From positions 1 through 46,144 of the forward strand of contig JACRDN010000008.1 in NCBI GenBank assembly GCA_016218575.1: 46,144 nucleotides of DNA. The letters are read 5' to 3'. The position numbers were made by a program, and so were the translations under genes. Positions within the stretch are counted from its first letter, which is position 1. Each line of letters starts with the position of its first letter. The notes under the pieces were generated by a model, which saw only the letters and a program-made list of their open reading frames with translations, searched no databases and was not told the DNA's origin. Of the stretch, positions 24,994 through 31,652 are shown piece after piece. Origin of the DNA: Elusimicrobiota bacterium. GTDB lineage: Bacteria > Elusimicrobiota > Elusimicrobia > UBA1565 > UBA9628.

Positions 24994-26397
24994 TTGCTCG
25001 CCCGCGAGGAAACCTTCGCCTTAAAGGTCCAGGGCCTGGCGAGCCGGGCCTTCGCCTGGCCCATTTATTGGGCCATGGTCGCGGCGGGGCGACTTTACTT
25101 CCGCTACAAGTTCTCGGGCTTGAAGGAGTTCCGCCGCGAGATTTGGGAGAAGCTCGAGTCCCGCGAGGGCCCGGTGATCTGGGCCGCCAACCACCTGACC
25201 CTCATCGACTCATTCCTGGTGTTCTGGGCGGTCTGCCCCTGGCGCAAGGCCGCCGACAGGCGCCTGGGGCCCTGGTCCACGCCGGAATACCGCAATTATT
25301 ACCACCTGGGGGGCTTCTTCAAGGCCCGGCTCATCAGAGGCCTCATGTATCTCTGCCGCTGCATCCCTTTCCTAAGGGAAGGAGAGGACGAAGCCTCGGC
25401 GCGCTGGCGCGAAAGGGTCTTCGACAAATGCGCCTGGCTTCTCAACAACGGGGGCTCTGTCTTCATCTACCCGGAGGCCGGCCGCTCGCGCTCGGGCTGG
25501 CTTGACCGGAGAAAACCCAAGGATTTTCTTGGGCGCTTGGCGTTGATGGCCCCCAATGCGTCTTTTCTCTGCGTCTATCTGCGCGGGGAGTCCCAGCTCT
25601 ACACGACCGCGGCTCCAGCCAAGGGCGAGACCTTCCGCATGCATGCCGACCTCATCCCCGCGGTCCTTCCAGGAGAAACCGCGCCACGCCAGATTTCCCA
25701 GCGGCTTTTCGACAAATTGAGCGAGCTCCAAAACCTATGGTTTGCGGGTAGCGCCCTTCCCAAGAACTGCGGGGGCAACGATATCGTCGACCTCAACTCC
25801 CCCCTGGCCCGGGAGCATTTCGACCCGGAGACCGGAGATGTGGACCCCGACTGGAGCGAGCGCCACTTCACGGCCAAGGAGCGCGCTTACCTCGCCGAGC
25901 TCCCTAGGGAGCGGGTCTACCCGGCCTGCTGGAAATTCCTGGCGGCTAAAGAGGCTTCTCACAAAGCCCTCTCCCAATCAGGAATCCACACGCCCTCTGG
26001 AGGATTCCTGATGCTACAGGCCGACCTCTTCCGGCGCCGGGTCCTGCACAGGCCCACCGGAGCCCAGGTCGAGATCGCCTTCACGGATGAGGGCCCCGAG
26101 AGAGTCCATTGCCTGGCTGTTTTCCGGGGCGGCTCGCTTGGTTCCGCCGAGGAGGCGGGGGATGTTCTGTGGGAAGTAAGCGAGCTCCCGCAGGGAGCTC
26201 GCCCGCAAGACCATGTTCGGGAGATGTGCCTGCGACTTATCGCCTCCTCCTCGGATGAGATCAAAACTCCCGACGTTCTTAGTTTCACCGAAGTGGACGG
26301 AATACCGAAGGTTCTTTACAAGGGGAAAGCCCAGGACTGGGGGCTTTCCCTATCTCACTCAGGCCGCTTTACGGCCTGCTCGTTCATGATCTCATGA
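24994..26397 (+). CDS. PlsC-like acyltransferase fused to a 4'-phosphopantetheinyl transferase
   Basis: 467 aa, two domains. Residues 15-240 are a lysophospholipid-acyltransferase fold: NHLTLID (the HX4D motif, His67 and Asp72) and FIYPEAGRSRSG in the place of FPEGTRS. Residues 255-467 are a phosphopantetheinyl transferase: GGNDIVDLNSP (compare AcpS GIDIVDI), WKFLAAKEASHKAL and a terminal LSLSHSGRFTACSF. It could both activate the carrier and transfer the finished acyl chain to a lipid acceptor. TTG at 24994 is the only start after an in-frame TAG three nt upstream, and it lacks a clear Shine-Dalgarno, so reinitiation or read-through from the previous gene is possible. Three perfect hairpins occur in its last 220 bases. 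Confidence 0.82.
   Translation: MLAREETFALKVQGLASRAFAWPIYWAMVAAGRLYFRYKFSGLKEFRREIWEKLESREGPVIWAANHLTLIDSFLVFWAVCPWRKAADRRLGPWSTPEYRNYYHLGGFFKARLIRGLMYLCRCIPFLREGEDEASARWRERVFDKCAWLLNNGGSVFIYPEAGRSRSGWLDRRKPKDFLGRLALMAPNASFLCVYLRGESQLYTTAAPAKGETFRMHADLIPAVLPGETAPRQISQRLFDKLSELQNLWFAGSALPKNCGGNDIVDLNSPLAREHFDPETGDVDPDWSERHFTAKERAYLAELPRERVYPACWKFLAAKEASHKALSQSGIHTPSGGFLMLQADLFRRRVLHRPTGAQVEIAFTDEGPERVHCLAVFRGGSLGSAEEAGDVLWEVSELPQGARPQDHVREMCLRLIASSSDEIKTPDVLSFTEVDGIPKVLYKGKAQDWGLSLSHSGRFTACSFMIS
26180..26202. other. Perfect intragenic hairpin in the acyltransferase/PPTase gene
   Basis: GCGAGCTCCC, loop GCA, GGGAGCTCGC. Two more follow: 26323-26350 (GGGAAAGCCC, 8-nt loop) and 26360-26378 (CAGGCCG, 5-nt loop). 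A longer-looped pair lies upstream at 25978-26011 (TCAGGAATCC). All are within coding sequence near its 3' end. Confidence 0.6.
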
Positions 26398-27344
26398 CCT
26401 CCATGGATAAAAAATACTGCGTGATGTTCGCCGGGCAATCCGTCCAGGAGACCGGCATGTGCCGGGAGTTGTGGGAGCTTCCCGCCGCGCGGGACGTTCT
26501 CAAGAGGCTTAAGCCTTCATTGGGCGAGGACCTGGAATACATCACGACCGGGATGCCGGAGTCCGAGCTCGCCCTCACCTTCAACGCCCAACGCGCCATC
26601 CACGCCCATCACCTGGGCCACTGGTTCGCCTATAAGGCCGCTCATCCGGGCCTGGCCTTGGATGGGGCCGTAGGCCACTCCATGGGAGTCGTGGCTGCCC
26701 TGGTGGCCGCCGGATGCTTGAGCGTGGAGGACTCCGGAGTGTTCATCCGCGCCCGAGCCCAAGCCTTCTCCGACGTTTGCAGGAGCTTTACGGTCCCCAT
26801 GGGACTTGCCGCCATCTCCACCGAAGTCCTGGACGATGCCGTGGGTGAGCTCAAGGCCTTTTCCGGCGTCGAGTTGGCCCTCCACAACACCGTCGGCCGG
26901 GGCGTATTGGGAGGAACCCTCGCCAACCTGCAGGCCTTCGCGGCGAAAGCGGAGCAAGAGGGGTGGCCGGTGAAGATAAGAATTTTAAAGGTAGAAGGAC
27001 CTTACCATACTAGCGCGTTCACTTCTTGCAAGGAATCCCTAAAACTAGCTCTCGACCGGGTCGAACTTCGTTCGCCCCGGGTCTCATTATTTATGGGCAC
27101 TTCCGGACGGCGGGAGAGGGATCCTCAAAGGATAAAGGAATTGCTTGTAGAGCAGGCCGACTCCTGCGAGAAGCATCTGGCCGCGGTCCGTTCGGCCTAT
27201 GAGGCGGGCTGCCGGAATTTCCTGGAGGTAGCCCACAAGCCCCAGCCGCTGACCTGGATCAAGGACCAGCTGCAAGACGAGAAGGGCGAGCTTCTCCCGG
27301 GAATCTCGACCCTCGCCGTCAAGACGGCGGAAATCGGGAGATAG
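26394..27344 (+). CDS. Malonyl-CoA:ACP transacylase family (FabD-like)
   Basis: 316 aa. The acyltransferase fold shows MFAGQSVQETGM (compare FPGQGSQ), nucleophile Ser96 in VGHSMGVVAALVAAG, an Arg in FIRARAQAF that would bind the malonyl carboxylate, and His205 in EGPYHTSAF. It would load malonyl units from CoA onto the operon's carrier. The GHSMGV and FAGQS variants set it apart from housekeeping FabD. Its ATG overlaps the previous stop (ATGA). It closes the operon and its 3' end overlaps the convergent queC by 26 bp. Confidence 0.85.
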   Translation: MTSMDKKYCVMFAGQSVQETGMCRELWELPAARDVLKRLKPSLGEDLEYITTGMPESELALTFNAQRAIHAHHLGHWFAYKAAHPGLALDGAVGHSMGVVAALVAAGCLSVEDSGVFIRARAQAFSDVCRSFTVPMGLAAISTEVLDDAVGELKAFSGVELALHNTVGRGVLGGTLANLQAFAAKAEQEGWPVKIRILKVEGPYHTSAFTSCKESLKLALDRVELRSPRVSLFMGTSGRRERDPQRIKELLVEQADSCEKHLAAVRSAYEAGCRNFLEVAHKPQPLTWIKDQLQDEKGELLPGISTLAVKTAEIGR

Positions 27345-27954
27345 CCGCTTCCCGCTCCTCGCATTTGCTGCAGCGCCCGCAATGCCTCAGGCCCTGGGGC
27401 CTGAGGCAGGAAAAAGTCAATTCGGCGGGAAAGCCCGGGACCAGGCGCGCCACGTCCTGCTTGCTCCTGCGCCTGTAGGGGGCCATGATCTTGATCCGAA
27501 ATCCGAGCGCGGCATCGAGGGTTATTTCCATGGACTTAAAGAACGCCGGGCGGGCGTCAAGGAAGGGATTGCCCTTAAGGATGGCCAAGGCCACGACGGG
27601 TATGCCCCGGCGCGCGCAATACATGCCGGCATGGCTCAGTAAAACCAAATTCCTTCCAGGCAGGTACACGTCCTCGCAGGGACTGCCCGCCGGGGGAATT
27701 TCCCGCCCGGTCAGGCTCCAGTGGCCTGCAAGCAGGCCGCGCATGGGAACCTCCAGGATCGCAAGAGGCCTCAGGCCAGGACATGCCAGCGCCCTAAGAA
27801 ACTTCTTAAGCCAGGCCTCCTCGGTTTTTTCCCAGCCGAATCCGCTCCGGACGTAGAGCGGCCTCACTTCATGGCCCCGGCGCAAAAGATCGGCGATGAG
27901 GACCGAGCTGTCGAGGCCTCCGCTGGCCAGAACGCAGACCTTCCCCGAGTTCAT
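27319..27954 (-). CDS. queC: 7-cyano-7-deazaguanine synthase-like protein
   Basis: 211 aa. PP-loop VLASGGLDSSVLIADLL (residues 8-24) binds ATP, and the C-terminal zinc knuckle is SCLRPQ...HCGRCSKCEER, both characteristic of QueC, which converts carboxydeazaguanine to preQ0 in queuosine synthesis. It is slightly shorter than E. coli QueC (231 aa). ATG at 27954 overlaps the upstream stop (ATGA). It ends an operon whose other members are secreted or heme proteins, so the context does not support a dedicated queuosine locus. A perfect 12-bp hairpin lies in its coding sequence. Confidence 0.82.
   Translation of the reverse strand: MNSGKVCVLASGGLDSSVLIADLLRRGHEVRPLYVRSGFGWEKTEEAWLKKFLRALACPGLRPLAILEVPMRGLLAGHWSLTGREIPPAGSPCEDVYLPGRNLVLLSHAGMYCARRGIPVVALAILKGNPFLDARPAFFKSMEITLDAALGFRIKIMAPYRRRSKQDVARLVPGFPAELTFSCLRPQGLRHCGRCSKCEEREAAISRFPPS
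27383..27408. terminator. 12-bp perfect hairpin downstream of the FAS-like operon (within queC)
   Basis: TGCCTCAGGCCC, two bases, GGGCCTGAGGCA. It lies 39 nt after the FabD-like stop and inside the convergent queC. There is no U-tract, so intrinsic termination is uncertain; it could end or protect the operon transcript. Confidence 0.35.
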
Positions 27955-28688
27955 GACTGCTCCACCCCAGCGCAAAAGCGCGCCTTTACGTCCTCCAGCA
28001 TGGGCTCGCAAAGAGCCGGGCTTGCACCCATCAGCAGGCGGCAATACGCCGATTCTCCGCAGAGCTTCAAATCGCGGGCGTCGTAGGCCCGGTGGTAGGT
28101 CGCAAGATCCTGACATCTCCTGGGGAAAGGCGGCGGGAGGAGGCGCGGGCATACCGCTGGGTCCTCGCCCCGAGCGTAGAGGAGCCTGCCAACGCAATCC
28201 TCGAGATCGGGGGCATAGCGGTAATAAGGGAGAAGCTCCGAGCAGGCCGCGCGCGGATCTCCCCCGGATCGGAAATAGCGGGCCACGATCGGACAGGCCT
28301 TGCGAAAGGTTCCCGCCTTGAAGGGGCCTCCGTCGCTCGGAATGCGGTGGGAGTTCTCGCGCAGGCAGGCCTCGAGGACCTGGGCGCCGCGGGTGATCCG
28401 CTCGCGGTCGAACATCCAGAGATAGCAGTCTCTTTTGCAGGAGTAGACCAGCGGAAACGGCCATGGTTTTGGAGAACGGCCGGAAGCCTTTCGGTCCAGG
28501 GGGGCCAACTCCTCGCAGATATTGGGGTTGTCGAGAGTGAATGCCCGGCAGGCGAGGTAGAGCCGCGCGTACTCGGCGAGCTCAGGCGCGCGAGCCAAAG
28601 CCTTCTCCAGGGAAAATTCCTTGCGGCAGGCCGCCTCCGGTTGGGCAGCAGCGGCAAAGGCGGCGACGAACAGGAAGCTCAGTGGCAA
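27951..28688 (-). CDS. Secreted cysteine-rich helical protein, unknown function
   Basis: 245 aa starting at TTG 28688, which has a strong GGAGGAG five nt upstream; the residues that follow (PLSFLFVAAFAAAAQPEA) form a signal peptide. The mature protein has about 15 cysteines in repeated units resembling D-[PA]-x-x-C-x-x-L (for example DPRAACSELL and DPAVCPRLL), each probably a helical hairpin. The same type of unit occurs in the C-terminal domain of the MauG-like peroxidase encoded immediately upstream (10-bp overlap), so the two proteins share a domain and probably a compartment. I recognise no named family. It overlaps queC downstream by ATGA. Confidence 0.65.
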   Translation of the reverse strand: MPLSFLFVAAFAAAAQPEAACRKEFSLEKALARAPELAEYARLYLACRAFTLDNPNICEELAPLDRKASGRSPKPWPFPLVYSCKRDCYLWMFDRERITRGAQVLEACLRENSHRIPSDGGPFKAGTFRKACPIVARYFRSGGDPRAACSELLPYYRYAPDLEDCVGRLLYARGEDPAVCPRLLPPPFPRRCQDLATYHRAYDARDLKLCGESAYCRLLMGASPALCEPMLEDVKARFCAGVEQS

Positions 28689-30496
28689 AGCTTCTCCTCC
28701 AGGCCTCGGCTGATGGCCGCGGCCAACTCCATCCCGCGGCCCGCCAGGGCCCGGCAGACGTCCGAGTCTGCGCAGACTCCCGCGTCGCCCGAGGCGATCG
28801 CCTTGCGCGAGAGGGCGATGCCCCGGCAGCGCTCGGCATAGAGATCGAAAGTCCCCCTCAAACCGTCGCATGCGGAGGCCTCTCCCTCGTACGCCTTAAA
28901 GCCCCTGGCGCAGGCCCGCACCTGGTGCGGGCCGTAGTAGCGGGGGACCAGGCTTGGGCAGACAGCCGAGGGACTCTCCATATTCTTCTCCAGAAGCCCG
29001 CACAAGAATTCGGCGTCGTTCGGACCCATCGTCGGTTGGCGGCTCAGGGAATCACGGCATATTCGAGGGAAGTCTTCTGTTCGTCCCGCCAAGGCCCGCG
29101 CGAAGGCCATCTCATGATACCATTCCCGGCAAGCCTCGTCGTGCGGGACGGATTGGCCGGTGAAGACCTTCCGGAAGGGGGCCAAGGCCGAGCAGACCCT
29201 GGGATCCCCCTTGGCCAAGGCCAAATAGCGGAAATAAAGCGCGGCCCGTGGCAAAGCTAGGTCATTGAAAGCCCTAAGGCTCTCCTGCTCCCATGGCGGC
29301 GGAGAGGCTTCTCTCAGAAGAGCCTCCACGCTGAAGGGATGGGGGCATGTCAGAGCTTTCCTTAATAAAGAAGGCCCGGGAGAGTTGCCGTTATGGGCGA
29401 CCCCTTGATGAGCCGCAGAAATTCCCCCTGCCGTTGCATGCGGGCGTTCCTCAAAGCTCGGCGCCGGCAGCTGCGGCACGACGGCGGGCTTTGGAGGTGT
29501 TGTGAGGGCCTCGAGGAACGCCACCAGAAACTCCTTTTCCTCGGCGGAAAGCCCCAGGGGCTTTATGGCGGGATCCCGGCCTTGGGCCTCGTCGCCGCCG
29601 CGGTCGTAGAAATCCACCACCTCCCTCAGAGTGCGCAGGCTGCCATCGTGCATGTAGGGCGCGGTTAGAGCAGCGTTGCGCAGGGAAGGGGTCCGGAAAG
29701 CGGCCCTGCTGGCCGGCCCCGGCAGGACGGCGGAGCGCCCCTCGTCCGGCATCGGGGATTTTAATCCGATATTGTGAAAATTGCCGTCCGAGAAGTCCGG
29801 TGTCGCGTGGCAGCGCAGACATTGGGCCTTCCCAGTGAAAAGCACGAGACCCCGGGCCACGGCCGGCTGCATGGGCGCGCCCTTCTCATGGAAGCGGTCG
29901 AATGGGCTGTCCGGCTCCTGCTCCAATGAAGCCACGAAAGCCTCGAGGGCGCGCGCGGCGAGGGCGGGAAGATTTTCCTTGCGCCCGTAAAGCCTATCCA
30001 GACCTCGGGCGTAGAACGGGATCGCCCTAAGCTTGGAGTCCAAAGCCTCCAAGCCCTGGTTCATCTCCTTTGGGTTGCGGATGGCGCTCAGGACGGCTTC
30101 GCTGATGCTCTTGGCTCGCCCATCCCAGAAGAGCAGCTTGCTGTAGTGGACGTTGAGCAGGCTCGGAGTGTTGCGCGGACCCTCCTGGTGGTTGAAGCCT
30201 TTGGCCCTGGGCAAGCCGTCCGACCAGGCCAGGCCGGGCTGATGGCAGGAGGCACAGCTCACCGCATTGTTGACGGAAAGCCGCGGATCGAAAAACAGCT
30301 GCTTGCCGAGCTCGACCTCCTCGGACTTGGCGAGGGTTTTGCGGCGCAGATACGGGAAAAAAGCGTCTATCTTGTCGAGGGCCGCCCCCAATTCTTCAGG
30401 GCTTGGGAACGCTGCCTCGCGGCCCTCTGCCGCGCCGGCAAGACCCATAGAGAGAAAGAATACCCCGCTCCAGGCCCTGCGCTTAAAACTGGACAT
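28679..30496 (-). CDS. MauG/cytochrome c peroxidase-type diheme protein with Cys-rich C-terminal domain
   Basis: 605 aa with a signal peptide (about residues 1-24). Residues 35-355 are a di-heme cytochrome c peroxidase/MauG domain with CASCH (81-85) and CLRCH (226-230), plus the family segments LGKQLFFDPRLS, RNTPSLLN and FRTPSLRNAALTAPYMHDG. Residues about 375-605 form a separate domain rich in cysteine and charged helices, related to the protein encoded downstream. The MauG domain reduces peroxide or performs long-range oxidation of a partner protein; the fused domain may be that partner or a docking module. ATG at 30496 overlaps the end of the small upstream gene. Heme attachment would depend on ResB/CcsA. 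Confidence 0.85.
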   Translation of the reverse strand: MSSFKRRAWSGVFFLSMGLAGAAEGREAAFPSPEELGAALDKIDAFFPYLRRKTLAKSEEVELGKQLFFDPRLSVNNAVSCASCHQPGLAWSDGLPRAKGFNHQEGPRNTPSLLNVHYSKLLFWDGRAKSISEAVLSAIRNPKEMNQGLEALDSKLRAIPFYARGLDRLYGRKENLPALAARALEAFVASLEQEPDSPFDRFHEKGAPMQPAVARGLVLFTGKAQCLRCHATPDFSDGNFHNIGLKSPMPDEGRSAVLPGPASRAAFRTPSLRNAALTAPYMHDGSLRTLREVVDFYDRGGDEAQGRDPAIKPLGLSAEEKEFLVAFLEALTTPPKPAVVPQLPAPSFEERPHATAGGISAAHQGVAHNGNSPGPSLLRKALTCPHPFSVEALLREASPPPWEQESLRAFNDLALPRAALYFRYLALAKGDPRVCSALAPFRKVFTGQSVPHDEACREWYHEMAFARALAGRTEDFPRICRDSLSRQPTMGPNDAEFLCGLLEKNMESPSAVCPSLVPRYYGPHQVRACARGFKAYEGEASACDGLRGTFDLYAERCRGIALSRKAIASGDAGVCADSDVCRALAGRGMELAAAISRGLEEKLCH

Positions 30497-30632
30497 AGCG
30501 AAACGGACCGACAGGGTTTTGCAGGGCCAGGTAGACGACCGCGGCGGCGGCCGCGGCGAGGGCCAGCAGGGCAAGCCCCCACCATGCCCTGAGCCGCCAG
30601 AGAAAGGAGAAGACTTTTTTCAGGATTTCCAT
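30483..30632 (-). CDS. Small membrane protein, DUF5989-like
   Basis: 49 aa. It has a charged N-terminus (MEILKKVFSFLWRLRAWW), one membrane helix (GLALLALAAAAAAVVYLAL) and a terminal NPVGPFRYVQF resembling the PFIYTLF ending of DUF5989 proteins. Such proteins are often encoded next to SGNH hydrolases and membrane acyltransferase or carbamoyltransferase genes. Here it starts eight nt after the SGNH hydrolase stop and overlaps the peroxidase start by 14 nt. There is no Shine-Dalgarno, so coupling to the upstream gene is likely. Function unknown. Confidence 0.7.
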   Translation of the reverse strand: MEILKKVFSFLWRLRAWWGLALLALAAAAAAVVYLALQNPVGPFRYVQF

Positions 30633-30640
30633 GACCCGGA

Positions 30641-31591
30641 TCATAATTTAATCTTTTGCAGGACGAGTTCGGCAATGACCTGGTGCGCCTCTTGATTGGG
30701 ATGCGTGTCATCCCGGGCCACCCACCACCGGTGGGGTTCCCCCTCGCCGCCGAAGGCCTCCAGGGCGTCGATAACGACGCAGCCCCGGGTCTCGAAGACC
30801 CGCCTTATCCGCTGATGGATAGGGGCAAAAGGGTAGTCCTTAAGCTCATGGAGGTCGGGCAGAAGAAGAACGGTGAGCTTGGCATCGAGCGCCTGCGCCT
30901 GGTCCGCGGCCTCTTCCAGCAAGGCCTTGTAGCGCGGCCAGCGCTCCCCCGCGTAAAGCGAATTGTAGTAGGCGGCGTACTGACGCCCGGGAGAACGGCT
31001 CACCTTCCAAGCCCGGGCCATGAGTTTGCCGACCACGCAGATCATTGAGTGCCGCGCCAGGAAGTTAAGCCGGTATTTTTGGGCGCTCTCGGCGTCGTTG
31101 ATGAAGAACGCCAGAATGATATGGTCGGGCCGGTATTTATAACCCTCCTGGCGCAAATAGGCCAGCTCTTGGGCCGTGCCGTAATTGCCCACGCCCGCGT
31201 TGATCACCTCGTAGCGCCGCCCCGCGGGGCGGCGCGGTCCGCGGTTCAAGGCCTCCTCGATCCTGCGGCAGAAAGTCTTATCCTGAGCGACCCCGAAGCC
31301 GAAGGTCAAGGAATCCCCGAGGACCAGGACGCGGTAGACCCCGGCGGGTTTGTCGTAGGCCTTTTCCGGCCCCCTCAAGCCCTTGGAGTTGATGCGGACC
31401 TCCACCCCCATGATCCGAGCCGAGGCTCCGGGACGGTGGACGTGGGAGCGGGCGTCGCCCACCGATCGCTTGAGGAGCTGGGAGTATTTCCACATCTCGA
31501 CGTCGTAATTCTGGACGAGGAGAAAGCCGAGCCGCAGAAACGCCTCCGCCATGGCGATGGAGAAGAGGAGAGGCGCCGCAGTTTTTCGCAT
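30641..31591 (-). CDS. SGNH/GDSL-family hydrolase
   Basis: 316 aa with an N-terminal hydrophobic segment (residues 6-27, anchor or signal). The SGNH blocks are present: block I VLVLGDSLTFGFG (Ser94), block II VINAGVGNYG, block III in the FFINDAESA region and block V DDTHPNQEAH (Asp294, His297). It is probably an O-acyl esterase acting on an envelope glycan or lipid. It leads an operon with the DUF5989-like peptide, and is divergent from a TPR gene that carries its own SGNH-like domain. TATAAT at 31604-31609 lies 12 nt upstream of the ATG, with no good Shine-Dalgarno. Confidence 0.85.
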   Translation of the reverse strand: MRKTAAPLLFSIAMAEAFLRLGFLLVQNYDVEMWKYSQLLKRSVGDARSHVHRPGASARIMGVEVRINSKGLRGPEKAYDKPAGVYRVLVLGDSLTFGFGVAQDKTFCRRIEEALNRGPRRPAGRRYEVINAGVGNYGTAQELAYLRQEGYKYRPDHIILAFFINDAESAQKYRLNFLARHSMICVVGKLMARAWKVSRSPGRQYAAYYNSLYAGERWPRYKALLEEAADQAQALDAKLTVLLLPDLHELKDYPFAPIHQRIRRVFETRGCVVIDALEAFGGEGEPHRWWVARDDTHPNQEAHQVIAELVLQKIKL

Positions 31592-31603
31592 CCTTGGCGA
31601 GCC

Positions 31604-31609
31604 ATTATA
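31604..31609 (-). promoter_or_regulatory. -10 box (TATAAT) of the SGNH hydrolase operon
   Basis: Consensus TATAAT on the minus strand, 12 nt before the ATG at 31591, giving a predicted leader of about five nt. No convincing -35. Confidence 0.5.
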
Positions 31610-31634
31610 TATTACATTGCCCCGGCCCCTTCCT

Positions 31635-31643
31635 TGATTATAT
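31635..31643 (+). promoter_or_regulatory. Extended -10-like box (TGATTATAT) of the SGNH-like/TPR gene
   Basis: TG, one base, TTATAT, ending nine nt before the GTG at 31653. It shares the 61-bp divergent gap with the SGNH hydrolase promoter. No Shine-Dalgarno. Confidence 0.4.
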
Positions 31644-31652
31644 CATCCATGG

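Noticed and set aside
19581-27344. Polyketide, PUFA-synthase or aryl-polyene cluster
   Set aside because: Enzymes are discrete and not multidomain megasynthases, and the set includes a full reductive cycle with an enoyl reductase, fitting a type II fatty-acid-like pathway better.
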